A program made the position numbers and the translations under genes. The notes beneath the pieces were generated by a model. It had not been told where the DNA came from. It worked only from the letters and a program-made list of their open reading frames with translations, and searched no databases. A stretch of DNA of 64,000 nucleotides from Piper betle (lineage: Eukaryota > Streptophyta > Magnoliopsida > Piperales > Piperaceae): assembly GCA_033002965.1 (NCBI GenBank), contig JAURVB010001730.1, positions 24,494 to 88,493 on the forward strand, written 5' to 3'. The number at the start of each line of letters is the position of its first letter. Positions within the stretch are counted from its first letter, which is position 1. This document shows, in pieces, positions 1 to 11,946 of this stretch.

Positions 1-490
1 TTTTTTGATGTCTAATCTTTCAAGAAAGTGAGAGACTAAATTATATAGTCAAAATAGATGATGAAAATTTGCATGTATCATCAATTTTAATGTCTAATTT
101 TTTTGTGACAATAATTGAAAGATACTAGATTTGAAAATTAAACAGATAACAAATTTTTAATGAGTTTGTTACAAATGACACTTATACTTAATGGTATTTT
201 GTGTTTACAAATGTCAATAATTAATGACATGCTTAAGTGCATTCATCACACAATTTGTCTAATAAAATATTGTTTATTTCATATACAAAGTGAATAATAT
301 GTACATTTTTATGTACTTTGTATATAAAATGTACATTTTAAAAAAATGAGAAATGTACTTTGTGTATATACTTTGTGTATATAAAATATTTTAAAATATA
401 TTTTATGTGCATATTTTTGTATACTTTGTGTATACTAATATATAATGTACTTTATATAAATATTTTTTATTCACTTTGTATATACAAATA
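1..490. repeat. Direct repeat shared with 62983-63465
   Basis: The first 490 bases recur near the far end of the window in the same orientation, with scattered substitutions and small indels. Shared landmarks include TAAATTATATAGTCAAAATA, TTTTTGTGACAATAATTGAA and TGACATGCTTAAGTGCA. The left copy is cut by the window edge. The right copy stops at 63465, where another repeat (TGTAAAACCC) begins. It is non-coding and could be part of an LTR or the edge of a large duplication. Confidence 0.8.
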
Positions 491-2618
491 GTAAAACATA
501 ATTTAGAAATGTATTTATTTTACATTAATTGATGCATATTAGTAATGCTGTTTGATGTTAGTAATAATAAATTACTAATAATTCGATTCTAGTAAATGGT
601 CTAAAGAAAATATATAATTTTTTGCCTATGTTGCATAAAATAAGTCTTTAATTGATGATAAAAGTGAATCATAAACTGACTGGGAGTTCTTGGTTGGGAG
701 ATTATTTGTTAATCTCATCTAGACCTTAGTATCTCTAATTTGATTAAAATATAATTATTAAACATGCGGGTAAGTAGATGGTGATTGCGAGCAAAACTCA
801 ATGTTCGATTCTATGTCACATAGTTAATTATTAATATCGTAATAGTTATTTGCTACAAATTCTTTGTGTTAATAAATTCTTTTACCTGAATAAGTGTTTT
901 GTTGGTTAAACACATTTCACTTGTCCTCATTTTTTTCAAGCGTATTAATGATTATTTTTTAATCAGATTAGTTCTCATACATTATAATTTCGGATACTTG
1001 TATGGATTCTTTTTTATAATGATCATAAAGTTTAAGCAATGATTTCTTAGTGTATATTTCAGTTACACTATATAGTCATGATCATTGTGAAATATTTTGA
1101 CTAACAAAGGTATTACAAAACCTTTAATAAACATGCATTTTGTTATATGTTAAATTGCTCGAATTATTCTTTATAGTTTTAATTTTTTTATGGGTTTATA
1201 ACTAGAACTAAGCTTTCATTATATTAAATAATTTGACATCTATACATTATTATTTATGGGCAAGACATTAAAATAACTATATTTATTGGTTAATTTATTC
1301 ATTTAATTTGGTATTTAAATGATTTTGTATCATTATGAAGTATTTTGTTGCTTCTTTTATTTTTGCTAAATATTTTTTGTATATAGTGCAAGACTATTAT
1401 TTTTCTCTAAATTAGTTTAGAGAAATAATGTGAAAATAAGGATAATTGTTTGTTAATTAAAATGTTCCATAAATTTCGTGACAAACTAGAATTGTTGAAA
1501 TTAATAACAAAATCATTATTGGATGGGTAAGTTTATCATTACATGATGTGATTTTTTATTGTATTTTTTAATAATATCCCATTAAGCGAGAAAAAGATAC
1601 TTAACCAAATACCTTTATATCAATAATTTTTATGATGCACTCTAAACAAAAAGCTTTGTGTTTTTGTTTTATGTGGATGATGACTATGAAAGTCGTAAAT
1701 TTATGTTCACATCTCGACTTATTTTTAGAAGGTTGAGTAATAATATTTATCTTTTGTTGATATTTGAACTTTTGATTTTTTAATAATATTTATATGTGAA
1801 TATAAGCGTAAGAATGAGATTGGTATGAAGATGTCATATTTTATAAATTGATTTATAAAATATTTATTTAATATAACCTTTACACAGATGTGGTTGATGA
1901 TCAAAATTTAATCCGAGTGGGAGCAACACAAAATGATACTACATACAACTTTTAGCAAGTGTATATATAAAATATTTTTCATTTCAAATTAATAATTGGA
2001 AAGTTTAATTCTTTAATATAAATATTGGATCACATTATTTGTTGATGTGATTTTATATTTTCTGAAGTGGTGAAATCTAACTTTAAATTGTTGGAAGATG
2101 ATTAAAGCATAAATGAAATTCATGAATATAAAATGAAGTCTTAAAACTTTGTGTGGATATAACTAGATGGTTGATTAATTAATTTTTCTATGTCAATTGA
2201 TGTATGCATTGTCTTTAGATATTTATTTATACAATACATCTTTTACTAGTTGTTTAAATGACTATCAATTCGCCACTTAGCTACAATATATTTTATGTTT
2301 ATAATTATAACAAATAAACTTTGAGTAACTTTTTCGATAGTTATAAAATAGATTGACAATATTTTTATATTAGTTGTAAGAATTATGAAAGATCATTATG
2401 AACATTTAATGTGTTCTGATAAATAGTCTATATTTAATTATCATCGAAAATCATGAATTTTTTTACAATACTTAAAAGATAATTTATAATCTTATGTTAG
2501 GATATATCATATTATAATTGGCGTTCTACAATATTGACTACATTTGAAAATTGATGCCTATTTTTGTATAACATAATTAGTCCTTTATTTTAAAATTAAG
2601 AATACATATGTATTATTT

Positions 2619-2720
2619 GATTTATACTTTGTGTTAAAATCAACATAAGTACTAGTTAGTTTATACTCTGTGTTAAAATTGATATTAGTATAAAACTATT
2701 TTTATTTTGTGTTAAAATAT
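2619..2720. repeat. Short tandem-like motif, three copies
   Basis: The motif TTTATACTTTGTGTTAAAAT appears at about 2621, again with one change at about 2660, and degenerated at about 2701, a spacing of about 40 bp. It resembles the CTTTGTGTATA motif near the window start. Probably satellite-like or transposon-internal sequence; no function can be inferred. Confidence 0.55.
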
Positions 2721-3437
2721 ATTCCTAATATTTTAATGCACTAATTTATATTTTTGAAATTAAGATGACTAAATGTAATAAAATTAATCATTAATTTTGA
2801 AAATTGAATATTTATGCATTTTTTTTGTCATTTGATGACATACATAAATGAAGCAATTTTTTAGTAATTGCTTATTGAGGATAAATAAAAGATATCATTA
2901 ATATATAGGCATGAACTTTGCTAAGTTTTTTTTATCCTTTATAGTCTTGTCTGTATAAAATTGCACATACGTTGATTTACAAATGAATTGCCCACATAAA
3001 GCTAAGTAGGGATAAATTCTAATAATGCAAATCATTTCATGGATGTAAATGTAACTTATATGTTGAGTTATGTTAATCATGATAATTGTCTAACTTAGTT
3101 TTTTACATTTAATATAGATCTTAGTGCTATGCAAGATGTTGAAGTATGAAATAATTTAGTTAAAATAGTTTTATTCACTTAAGGGATTATTTTATTTTGA
3201 GAGGAGACAATCATGTTGCTATTGTGAAACAATAAATTTTAATTTTATATACCAAATAAATAATATCTTAAACAATATTACTTTTGTGATTAATATTTTG
3301 ATTAAAATTTTATACTATCACATAAAAATTCTCTTTTGTTAAAATATATAAAGTAAAAGAATATTTTATGATACTATTTGAAATGTAGAAATTATTATAC
3401 ATAATTAATAACTAACCACATAATCGTGCCACGTGGC

Positions 3438-3720
3438 AATCAGCATGAAGAATTTACCCACCACATCTCTGGAGGGGAGGAAGTCCAGCGTCTTGCACCT
3501 CCGGCAGGCATGCTTCTGCGGTGGGAAACGTGACAGTGCAAAATCGGATGGGCACGCAGGAGGCGAACTCCCGGCCGATAACGACCGCGAACCGGGCAGC
3601 ATTGACCGGAGTGGTGCCACGCCTAGCAAACAGCCGGGCCATGTCCACCATGGGGATCATGTGGCCCTGGGCCATGTAAGGCATGAACACCAGATGCGGG
3701 TTGTTTTCATGGTCTTGCTT
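3438..3720 (-). pseudogene. UDP-glycosyltransferase (UGT73-like) N-terminal fragment
   Basis: On the minus strand this encodes about 95 residues matching the N-terminus of plant family-1 glycosyltransferases, enzymes that move sugar from UDP-sugars to small lipophilic acceptors in the cytosol. The hallmark PHLVFMPYMAQGHMIPMVDM carries the conserved His that in this family acts as catalytic base. It is followed by ARLFARRGTT and a region matching the larger UGT relic at 57.3-57.6 kb. The frame shifts at about 3490, before LDFLPSRDVVGKFF, and homology ends near 3440. The initiation codon is lost and the C-terminal sugar-donor (PSPG) half is absent. A dead fragment of the gene family that also gave the 53-57 kb relic. 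Confidence 0.85.
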
Positions 3721-4120
3721 AGAGCTGGTACTCTGCAAAATGGATGGAATCGATTGATGATATATGTATATAGTGTTGAAGGTGTGGATCATTTGCTGTT
3801 TCTTGTATGAGACTTTTGTGGCTAGGGATGACGCGTCTTATGGTGGAAGCTTGGAAGGGGATGGAGATAAGATGTTTACGTGGGATTTAGCTTTTGGAGT
3901 CCCACTTGGCTGTGGTCTTTTATGACTTTTTTACGTGTGGCCGGTGCTGTCGGATATTCTTAAAAGGTGCCAGGAGATATTTTGTCCATAGTCTCATAAC
4001 TTAGATGCAGAAACTCTTATATTTCTCACTCACGTGCCAATAAATCTTCGATTGATTTCTATTTTGTCCCAGAGCGAGTTGTCACAGGAAAGAAGAGTGG
4101 GCAAGAGAGCTTCTTTCACT
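3721..4120. other. Spacer between UGT fragment and peptide copy 1
   Basis: Non-coding. It probably includes the former upstream region of the UGT fragment. A short stretch near 3930 (TTTTTTACGTGTGGCCG) recurs at 52207-52222, just ahead of the small two-exon gene. No open frame or RNA gene is seen. Confidence 0.5.
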
Positions 4121-4245
4121 TTTATTATATATACACAAACACATATGTAGGGAAGTTATTCATGAGTTCGCCACTCAATAGCAGAAAGGCGGTGAATTGG
4201 GTGTTGAATGTTCTCCACTCAACTAGAAGAAAGGCAGTGGATTAG
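4121..4245 (+). promoter_or_regulatory. Promoter and upstream ORF of peptide gene copy 1
   Basis: A TATA element (TATTATATATACAC, 4122-4135) lies about 186 bp upstream of the main ATG and is conserved in all five copies. An upstream ATG at 4162 starts with the same codons as the six-codon uORF of the other copies (Met-Ser-Ser-Pro-Leu-Asn). In this copy the leader holds an internal duplication (GAAAGGCGGTG and GAAAGGCAGTG repeats) that removes the early stop, so the uORF runs 27 codons to a TAG at 4243-4245. Transcription start position is inferred, not observed. Confidence 0.6.
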
Positions 4246-4307
4246 GTGTTGATTTCTTTAATTCAGTCGGTCATTCCTGTTTTTCCTTCTTCAGCTTGCT
4301 CAAGGGC

Positions 4308-4646
4308 ATGGCTAACAGTATTGTTCTTCAATTTCTGATCATTTTAGTTTTGTGGGTTTCACTTGTTCCGTGCCGAGAAAGTAATGTCGGGACCAATCTC
4401 ATGAAAGGCACCTATCCATCACCCCCGGTGTGCATACCTGCCGGTGCCCGTCTACCCAGATCTACTAATAACGTCGTCTACGATTGTCCTCGCCGGCGTA
4501 GGACAAGCTCCATCACGGCTGCGATATATCGTGTTGACAGAGCTTCAGCACCTGCACCTGCCCCTACTTTACGTTCTCCGGATTGGGTAGAAGTGGGAAA
4601 AATTAATGCAACAGCAATTGCATCACCTGATCTCAATTACAAATGA
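4308..4646 (+). CDS. Small secreted peptide precursor, copy 1
   Basis: An open frame of 112 residues. Residues 1-23 form a typical signal peptide (short start, then LQFLIILVLWVSLVPC), so secretion is likely. Then come a segment with MKGTYPSPP, two cysteines 17 residues apart, a tetrabasic CPRRRRTSS site suited to subtilase-type processing, an Ala-Pro-rich stretch (ASAPAPAP) that could carry hydroxyproline or arabinogalactan, and the C-terminus INATAIASPDLNYK with one N-glycosylation sequon. I chose ATG 4308 because homology with the other copies starts here; the ATG used two codons earlier in copies 2, 3 and 5 is changed to AAG. No known peptide family (RALF, CLE, EPF, PSK, IDA) is recognised. 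Compared with copies 3 and 5 a codon near residue 94 is missing, but the frame is kept. Confidence 0.75.
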   Translation: MANSIVLQFLIILVLWVSLVPCRESNVGTNLMKGTYPSPPVCIPAGARLPRSTNNVVYDCPRRRRTSSITAAIYRVDRASAPAPAPTLRSPDWVEVGKINATAIASPDLNYK

Positions 4647-7180
4647 TCATCTTGTCTACATTTACATGGTACTAAGTGGTCATATTTTCAAATAACGGTT
4701 TTAGAGTTACGAAGCATGTAAGGTTCTTATACAGGCCTTGCGTAAATCTGTTCCTGTGTTTGGTAGGTCTTCGGTATATAATCTATCAGTTGTGTACGCA
4801 TTGTATAAATCTATCTGATGGCTATGTCTATGTGATCAATCTTTGGTTAATGAAAGTATTATATTGAAAGAAGGTTAAAATGCAGGGTACCTGTGGATTC
4901 ATCATGCCTATTTGTGAAGATCTTTAGTCACTTTATTTGTGCTGATAATACGATTCCGCGATAACAGACAAACATCAGGTTTTTTAAACCTTAAAATTAG
5001 TCTTTTATGGGTTTTCTGCTATATAGAAATTGCTTTTTGGCACTTGACTTATGGGCAATGAGTCATTGGTAGCGAGAACATCAATTTCCTTTCTGTTCCC
5101 AAAGCAATCTTTGCTTCCCGATGAGATAATTTTATCGGAGCTATTGTGTAATCGGTTGATTGATTAGAGCATATATCATCATGGAAGCCTAATATGTAAC
5201 AAAATAGATTATGATGCAGGCCACAATATCTGATCCCATAATTTTATTCATGTGAAGGTGTGAGAAATGGGACGAATAAAGAAGACTGCATAATGGTTTA
5301 CAATCATAGAAAATGGTTGGGCCTCCTCAAATGGTTTATAAACATAGAAGATAATGGTGCAATGGAGGAAAATATGAAGAAAGACAGACAAAATAATGGC
5401 GTAGAGAATACTAATAAATAGAAAGACATCGAGAGTTACTGTAAATGAGAAATACCTCACAATCCACCGAAAGTTCCTATGATCAGTTAACTTTATTTTT
5501 ATTTATCTGACTAACTTTTTGTTTATCTATTTTTTTAAATTTTTTATATATCCCATTCTTGGTGAGGAAAGAGGAATTAGGGAGGACTGTACGCGATTCA
5601 GATTCTATTCTAGCTGTTTTCTTCTTTGAATCGCTATATATGGTCATGACATCGGATGACCATTTGCAGTATATCATGTTATCTTGATCAAGTTTCCTCT
5701 TTTCACTAATTGTCCAAAACTAGTGGGTAGGGATTTCTCCATGTCATCAAAATTAAAATTAAGTGGTATTAATTAAAGTTAAAAATGATCAATCAACTTC
5801 ATTTATTTTGGCCAGTGCATGGGTTATCGATATATTACTGTTTAATATTCGACTTCAATTCACCTCTTCAATTTAAGCAATTTTTTTTCGAATAAAGTGG
5901 AACAGTTACTTATAAAAATATAATTTTAAAAGAAAATAATTTTTTTTAAGTTTTAGAAAGCCGACAAAGTAAGCAGGTTAAATGGGCGGAGCCAAATTGA
6001 TCTTAAACACACCCTGAAGCGTGCGCGTCCCTTTAATTACCACTGATCAGGTAACCCTAACCGAGCTGATTAATTTATTTATATCAATTTTAAATAAATA
6101 AAATACAATGACTTTTTGGCTTTTGACAATTGGCATTATATATCAAATGGTTCCGTGCCTTAATATATGTCCCTACAATCCCACGGATCCATCTTGTGTG
6201 ACTTAAAAATGCAGCTTATGAAGAGGATTCTATTTTTGCTCTTGGTGGTTTCGACACCCCTCATGGCCACCATAATATATTACATCTCTTTACTTCAATC
6301 TCCCCAACTTAGGGGCCAAGTCTTTCTTCATAAAGATTCGATAGGATTGGGATTGTGACGTTTGAGAAGAAAAGATGCATGTGCGGGAGTTTTGACTGCT
6401 TTTATACAGGGCGACTGAGGGATAAGGAACCAATGAGGAAGTTGCTACGAAGGCGAACTCTATTTTTGTTCTTTTGTGGTTCGGACACATGTCGTGATGG
6501 ACGCCATAATATATTATAATAACTTCACTTCCAATCTCCACAACATAGGGTGGCCTGTTTTTGTTCATAAAGATTATATATGGAACGGATTGTGCTTGCG
6601 AGTGATTTTTTGACTGCTTTTATACATTATTGAGGGAGTGACACAAAATCAATGAGGAATTTGTTATGAACAAGACCGCCGAAAGTGTAACTAATACTCA
6701 TTTTTGTAAAAATGGTTAATTAAAATTAAACAGGTATTAAATGCTGAATTAATTTTACTGGACTTACAATCTGTCCACCTCAGAAATTTATGTCCTCGAA
6801 ATTCTTATACTTAGCCTATAATAAATAACTTACCCCATATTCGTTTAATTTAGTACATTATCCAATATAGAGTCACGCGTGGGTAAATCTGATATCATTT
6901 GTAACGATTCAATCCAAAGTATAAACTAATGATCCTAAATTTTTTTATAAAAAAATCAAAATTAAAAATTTATAATTTATCTTTATTAATAAATTGGATC
7001 TTACCTGATTTTCGTATTAAATATATGTCTAATTTTAAAGGTCTTATACTAGTAATCATATTAGTCACGGTGGAATAGAAAGATTGATTGATGAAAAATG
7101 CCCTCAATTAATTCAATGCTTGATTAATTATAACCGATCGCACCTAGAATTTAAAGAACTGCAAATGCTGCCCAAAGATG
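4647..7180. repeat. Conserved 3' flank of the peptide unit (copy 1)
   Basis: Non-coding DNA repeated behind every peptide gene. The first 230 bases (4647-4870) are nearly identical in all five copies and are probably 3' UTR; an AATAAA is present at this point in copies 2, 3 and 4 but is AATAAC here. Later parts (5220-5460, 5500-5760, 5960-7180) recur at 24.7-27.0 and 49.8-52.1 kb, and in part behind copies 2 and 4. Within it, about 6213-6450 and 6452-6670 are diverged tandem duplicates (CTCTATTTTTGTTCTTTTGT to AATGAGGAA). A 63-codon frame at 4676-4867 begins with GTG and is broken in copy 3, so I do not call it a gene. Confidence 0.65.
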
Positions 7181-10100
7181 TTATTACTCATTATATTTCA
7201 GGGAGTATGGAGTCATGCTTATATTGGTGGGCATATGAATTGGGCATTATCTTTATCTTTTGATTATATTGGTCTGACACGTATTTTAATTTTACCATAA
7301 AAAACATGCTTTTACCATGTGAAGGTTATATTTGTGGGTTAGATTCTTTTATAAATAACAAATAAATAATGATTAATGAGTGAATTTGAAGTAATCAAAA
7401 TGAAAGAAAAAGATATAATAAGAGTAATATCATACTTGTGTGTATGTAAATACGACTACCTTAATTTAAATATCAGAATATGTTAACATGTGTTAATAAG
7501 AATTGACTAAGCACGATTTGGAAGACAAAAATCTAATTAGAGTAATATTAATAACATGGTAGTCACTAGATGTAATCCTAAGAATCAATTCTTGATTTTT
7601 ATGATTTAATATGATAACGATTAATTATTAAATTAGTTTATTTATATAAATTGAGCCACCAATTAACTTAAATAATTGTTATAATTGAGATATATGAGTT
7701 AAAATATGACTGGTAATCTACTTGTTAGTACAACGAAATTATTAGTAGAATTATCATTGGTTTATCTATGCATTACTTTGTTGTTTATTAAGTATAAACA
7801 ATGTATTATTAATTAATAGGTTAATCAATAATTGATTCACTTGCCGGTACATCTAATTATAGGCATGGTTAGAATTTTACTTCTATTGATTAATGATTTG
7901 GTATGACTGTGTAAATAAAGCTAGTTTTAATAAATTTATTTTTAAAATTCACTTATAAGTAATTAATTAAATAAGTAACTATTTGTCATTTAGTATATTT
8001 TTATAGAATGTACTCCTGATATTGTTACATGTTATACATTGTATCATCATGAATCTATTTAGCTAAGGAATTATGCACATTAACGTTTAATTTGCTCATG
8101 ACTCACTAATCATCATGTTAGTGAGTTCTAGGTCCATATAATTACTTGAAATATTATATATTCTTATTTGGCAATCCTGGTCAGCTTGAGTCCATATTCG
8201 ACCATCATGCACAAAGCGCAACCAAAGTTAAAGAATTGAGTCAGTCCAACACGTGGTCGTACCCTTAAAATAATTTTGAAAGATGAATACCTACAGCTAT
8301 GCCGAAAGGGGTGATATGGTGTAATGATGCAAAACCACTCATTATGTACTTATGATACTGATAGGGTGAGTCAATGACAAATATCGGTACATATAAACCG
8401 TGAGTCACATAGCATGTGCGTGCATGCATGAGATTGTAGCTGGATAAGGTGGCCACCCTTCTCGACATAATTAGAGCTGGGCATAGGTTTATAATCACTA
8501 AAATACCTGATTAATGATGTTGTGAAATATATTGATTTATTTTTGTAATTATATAACTTAGTGTTGTTATCACTAATGCAAAATTACCTCCGTAGGTGTA
8601 AGCATAGATGGATGAGTTAGAGTTGGGGTAGCTAGAGGACTTTGTTATTAGACTATTAATTTTTCTTAATTTAGTTATTATTATACTTTTGGTATGGTTG
8701 CATGAGTGAGATTTCAGTTCGTTTCATAGGTCTTAGTTAATTCCGATCATTAATTATCTTATATTTTATTTCATGGCATGACTTAGAATTTGAACATTAA
8801 CTAATTCTTTACATTTGGATTAAATTTACATTTTTAAAAAATTTTACGTCATGAAATTATTTATAGTGTTGATAAATTAATAAAAATTTAATTTACGATG
8901 CACTTAGTTTTATATTGTAATACTTGGCTTGTGGCTCGTAACAAGCAGGTTGTTATAAGTGGCATCAGAACCACGTTATCTCACAGAACCGTGCAAATAT
9001 ATTCTTACCTTGTTGAAAATATAAGACTCTTTATCACTATGGTGAATGGTTTTATTATAATTGTTGATCATTCTTTTATAGTGCTAATTTTTAATATTTT
9101 AAATGGTGAATACTTTTGGACAAATATAATATGGTATGCAGGAGAATGTCATTGCAGTGATTTTTTTGGAGTATTTTGTCAATTAGAACAAAATATTCCG
9201 TCAATTAGAATCAATATTGAGGGACTATTTTAGATCACTTCTTAAGGGTACATGGCCTGTATGGTAGTCTAATTCAATTGTTGTGAATAAATTGATATCT
9301 TAAACTAGTGGTGATGTATGGTGTGGAAGATATAAATGTTAAGGACATGATTAGACCAACCCAAGAGTCAGAAGTGTCAGTTTGAGAGGCTAAATTATCA
9401 CCAATATTAAGTAGTCCAAGGTTTATCTAGATAGAGAAATTCTATCAATACAATGTACAAATATACAGTAACACACTACAGAAAAATGACCACCAGACGA
9501 TACAAAAATTTGGATAATTGTTAAATAATAAGAAAACAAATGTGGAAGATGTTGATAGGACGTTTTATATCATACATTATACATAACTATGTACATAATG
9601 TTATTAAGAGTGGGGGGATATTTTGAATAGTTTACGATCACAAATTTCCCTAGTGGAGATTGAGGTGGCGACTTCTAGAGCATAAACAAGTTGAAAGTCA
9701 AAGGGCAATTAAAAGGAAAACATTGGAAGGATATGAGACCCAAGGTATCATGTAGCCAATTGATTTACAACGACACACCTCTAGCATGGTCAGAAACTTC
9801 TATTGAGTTAAAGGATATTCTGAAAGTATGCTATTTTAGATTAAGGAATAAGCACCGACATTGGATGGTGTGTCATTTATGTGTCATGCTAGGGACACGC
9901 GACACTCAACCAATGAATGTATATGGGACACGTTTACAAATTGGGGGTGTTGTTTAGGTAGTGTGTGTGGTATGAGATACCTATGCAATCTGGATGATAG
10001 TGTCATGGGACAGTGTGCCCCATTATAGCTATGCATGTGAGTAACAATATTTAAAAAGAAAATGCACCAATGAATTATAGTCTACTTGATATGAGTTTAT

Positions 10101-11520
10101 GAGAAGTACGGAGACCAATAAAGCATAAAGACACGTGTAGAGTCATTTCAAATGACTATTTAAATGCAATAGAGAGTCCACTTTTGAAGTGTCTTCGAAC
10201 AATTTGGCTTTAGGACGCAGACGTAGTGAAGAAGTGGATACAAATGATTCACATGATCAACATCACAAAGTGGAAGTGGAAAAAAATTATAAATCATGGT
10301 TTTGCCAAAATGAACTTGTATAGAAAAATGTGAAGATATTTAAACTAACTTCTATAAAGTTATTTATAAATATACTAGTGCATCATGGAAGAAATGCCTA
10401 AGAAATTTTGAAGAAGAAATTAGACAATTGAGTAATTTTCTCGTTATGACCGTAATATATTTTCGAGGATGAAAATTCCTAAGTTGAAGAGATTGTAAAA
10501 CCCCCGAAAATAACAAGGTTATTTTATTTAGGGTTTTATAAATTTTGGAACGAGTCTTTAATATTATTTAATTAAATGAATTCTTGAGAATTGATATGAT
10601 AAATTATCAATTATTATTCTTTGGCATATCAGTTTCGTGGTATTTATGGATTGTTTCTAATAACCTTCATTTATTTTATTTTATTTTATTTTATTTTTAT
10701 TATTGTTAGTGTTGTTATTTTTTGTGTGTGGTTGTATTTTAAATTCATGATCAGGTGGGCTACTTATTAATAAATAATTGTTTCTACGATATTAAATAAC
10801 TATATTTTTTAATATTTCGGATATGTATATTACGTTAGATAATGTTAATGTATAAGTAGTGCTATATCATTTAAATTATGTCGGTGATGGTTTACATATT
10901 TTCAATATGTGTATATGTATATTTAATGTATATATGATTAATTAGAAAAATGTGTTTTGGGTATTTAATATCAAAATGAAATAAATAAATACTAATATAT
11001 CAGGTGTGGATCATGTTAATATATATCATTTTCGTTTTAAAAAATAAATTAATTGCATTAATCCTTTAAAACAAGTTTTAAATAATTTATTGAATAAGTA
11101 CAACTCTATATTAATTTCACTATATTTATTTCAAGGTGGTCTTGTTGATATTTTGTTATAAATTTATTGATTTGGGTTATTAATGCTTATTATTTAAAAA
11201 AACATAATGATATTAAATGGGTTTATGCTTTGTATGTTGAGTATTTTAAAAAAATATCATGTGTATTAATAAGTTGGTAAGATCAATATACGTACATATT
11301 TATGGGTATATATGTCTTTAAGATTGATATATAGATTTTAGTTAATCAATATTTTTGCTAGACACATAATGATTTATTCATCACATGAAGTTGGATTTAA
11401 GTCCTAAGAAAATAGCTAGTTTGTTAAAATTGATTTATTTAGTCTAAGTAAAGATTAGTCAGTCATAGACGACCTACCATGAGTTTCTTAATTGAGTTAA
11501 TACATGAGTTTTTTATAAGC
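7181..11520 (+). mobile_element. Decayed Ty3/gypsy-like retroelement remnant, first copy
   Basis: This stretch has no protein domains left but keeps signposts of an LTR element. At 8960-8972 TGGCATCAGAACC resembles the tRNA-Met primer binding site TGGTATCAGAGCC. At 10464-10500 the sequence TTTTCGAGGATGAAAATTCC, followed by a purine-rich stretch and TGTAAAACCC, matches the usual end of plant gypsy polyproteins, polypurine tract and LTR start. The 3' LTR would start at 10494 and run towards 11500. No matching 5' LTR could be aligned by eye. An 88-codon frame (9691-9957) is unrecognised. The whole block recurs at 27.0-31.35 kb with the same lesions. Confidence 0.45.
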
Positions 11521-11525
11521 GAAGG

Positions 11526-11587
11526 TTTATTATATATACACAAACACATATGTAGGGAAGTTATTGATGAGTTCGCCACTCAACTAG
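11526..11587 (+). promoter_or_regulatory. Promoter and six-codon uORF of peptide copy 2
   Basis: TATA element at 11527-11541, then a six-codon upstream ORF (Met-Ser-Ser-Pro-Leu-Asn, stop) at 11567-11587, conserved with the other copies although the downstream coding region is broken. Confidence 0.55.
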
Positions 11588-11664
11588 AAGGAAGGCGGTG
11601 AATTAGGTGTTGATTACTTTAATTCAGTCAGTCATTCCCCGTTTTTCCTTCTTCAGTTTGCTCA

Positions 11665-11946
11665 ATGGGGATGGCTAATAGTATTGTTCTTCAATTTCTG
11701 ATTATTTTAGTTTTGCTGGTTTCACTTGTTACATGCCGAGAAAGTAATGTCGGGACCAATCTCATGAAAGGCACCTAACCATCACCCCCGGAGTGCACAC
11801 ATACTGATAACGTCGTCTACGGTTGTCCTCATCGGCGTAGGACGAGCTCCATCGCGGCCACGATTTATCGTGTTGACCGGATTTGGTAGAAGACATGGGG
11901 AAGATTAATGCAACAGCAATTGCATCACCTGATCTAAATTACAAAT
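11665..11946 (+). pseudogene. Small secreted peptide precursor, copy 2 (broken)
   Basis: Same gene as copy 1: the signal peptide and MKGT segment are intact for 37 codons, then the TAC of the TYPSPP motif is TAA (11776-11778). Downstream, homology continues to the conserved final codons near 11946, but the stretch after the first cysteine and the Ala-Pro-rich segment are deleted. It could at most make a 37-residue product that is almost only signal peptide. Promoter, uORF and 3' flank remain, so a transcript may still be made. Confidence 0.85.

Larger units (their letters stand above)
1..3420. other. AT-rich intergenic DNA without recognisable genes
   Basis: Extremely A/T-rich sequence with stops in all frames. 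The only open frame worth mentioning is a 60-codon one at 2898-3080 (minus) of low-complexity composition with no family resemblance. The motif CTTTGTGTATA recurs irregularly at 340-480. The stretch 3150-3370 resembles 37780-37960 and is probably old retroelement tail. I see no gene, RNA gene or promoter that can be supported. Confidence 0.6.

Noticed and set aside
4308..4646. Assigning the peptide family to RALF, CLE, EPF or PSK
   Set aside because: It has a basic site like RALF but no YISY motif or four-cysteine pattern, no CLE or PSK core, and too few cysteines for EPF.
4676..4867. 63-codon frame downstream of the peptide genes as a second gene
   Set aside because: GTG start only, broken by a two-base deletion in copy 3, and sits where the 3' UTR is expected.
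6167..6358. Small signal-peptide-like frame (MQLMKRILFLLLVVSTPLMA)
   Set aside because: The equivalent frames at 25.97 and 51.06 kb end or change after 15-35 codons; no conserved mature part, so chance hydrophobic frame in repeat DNA.
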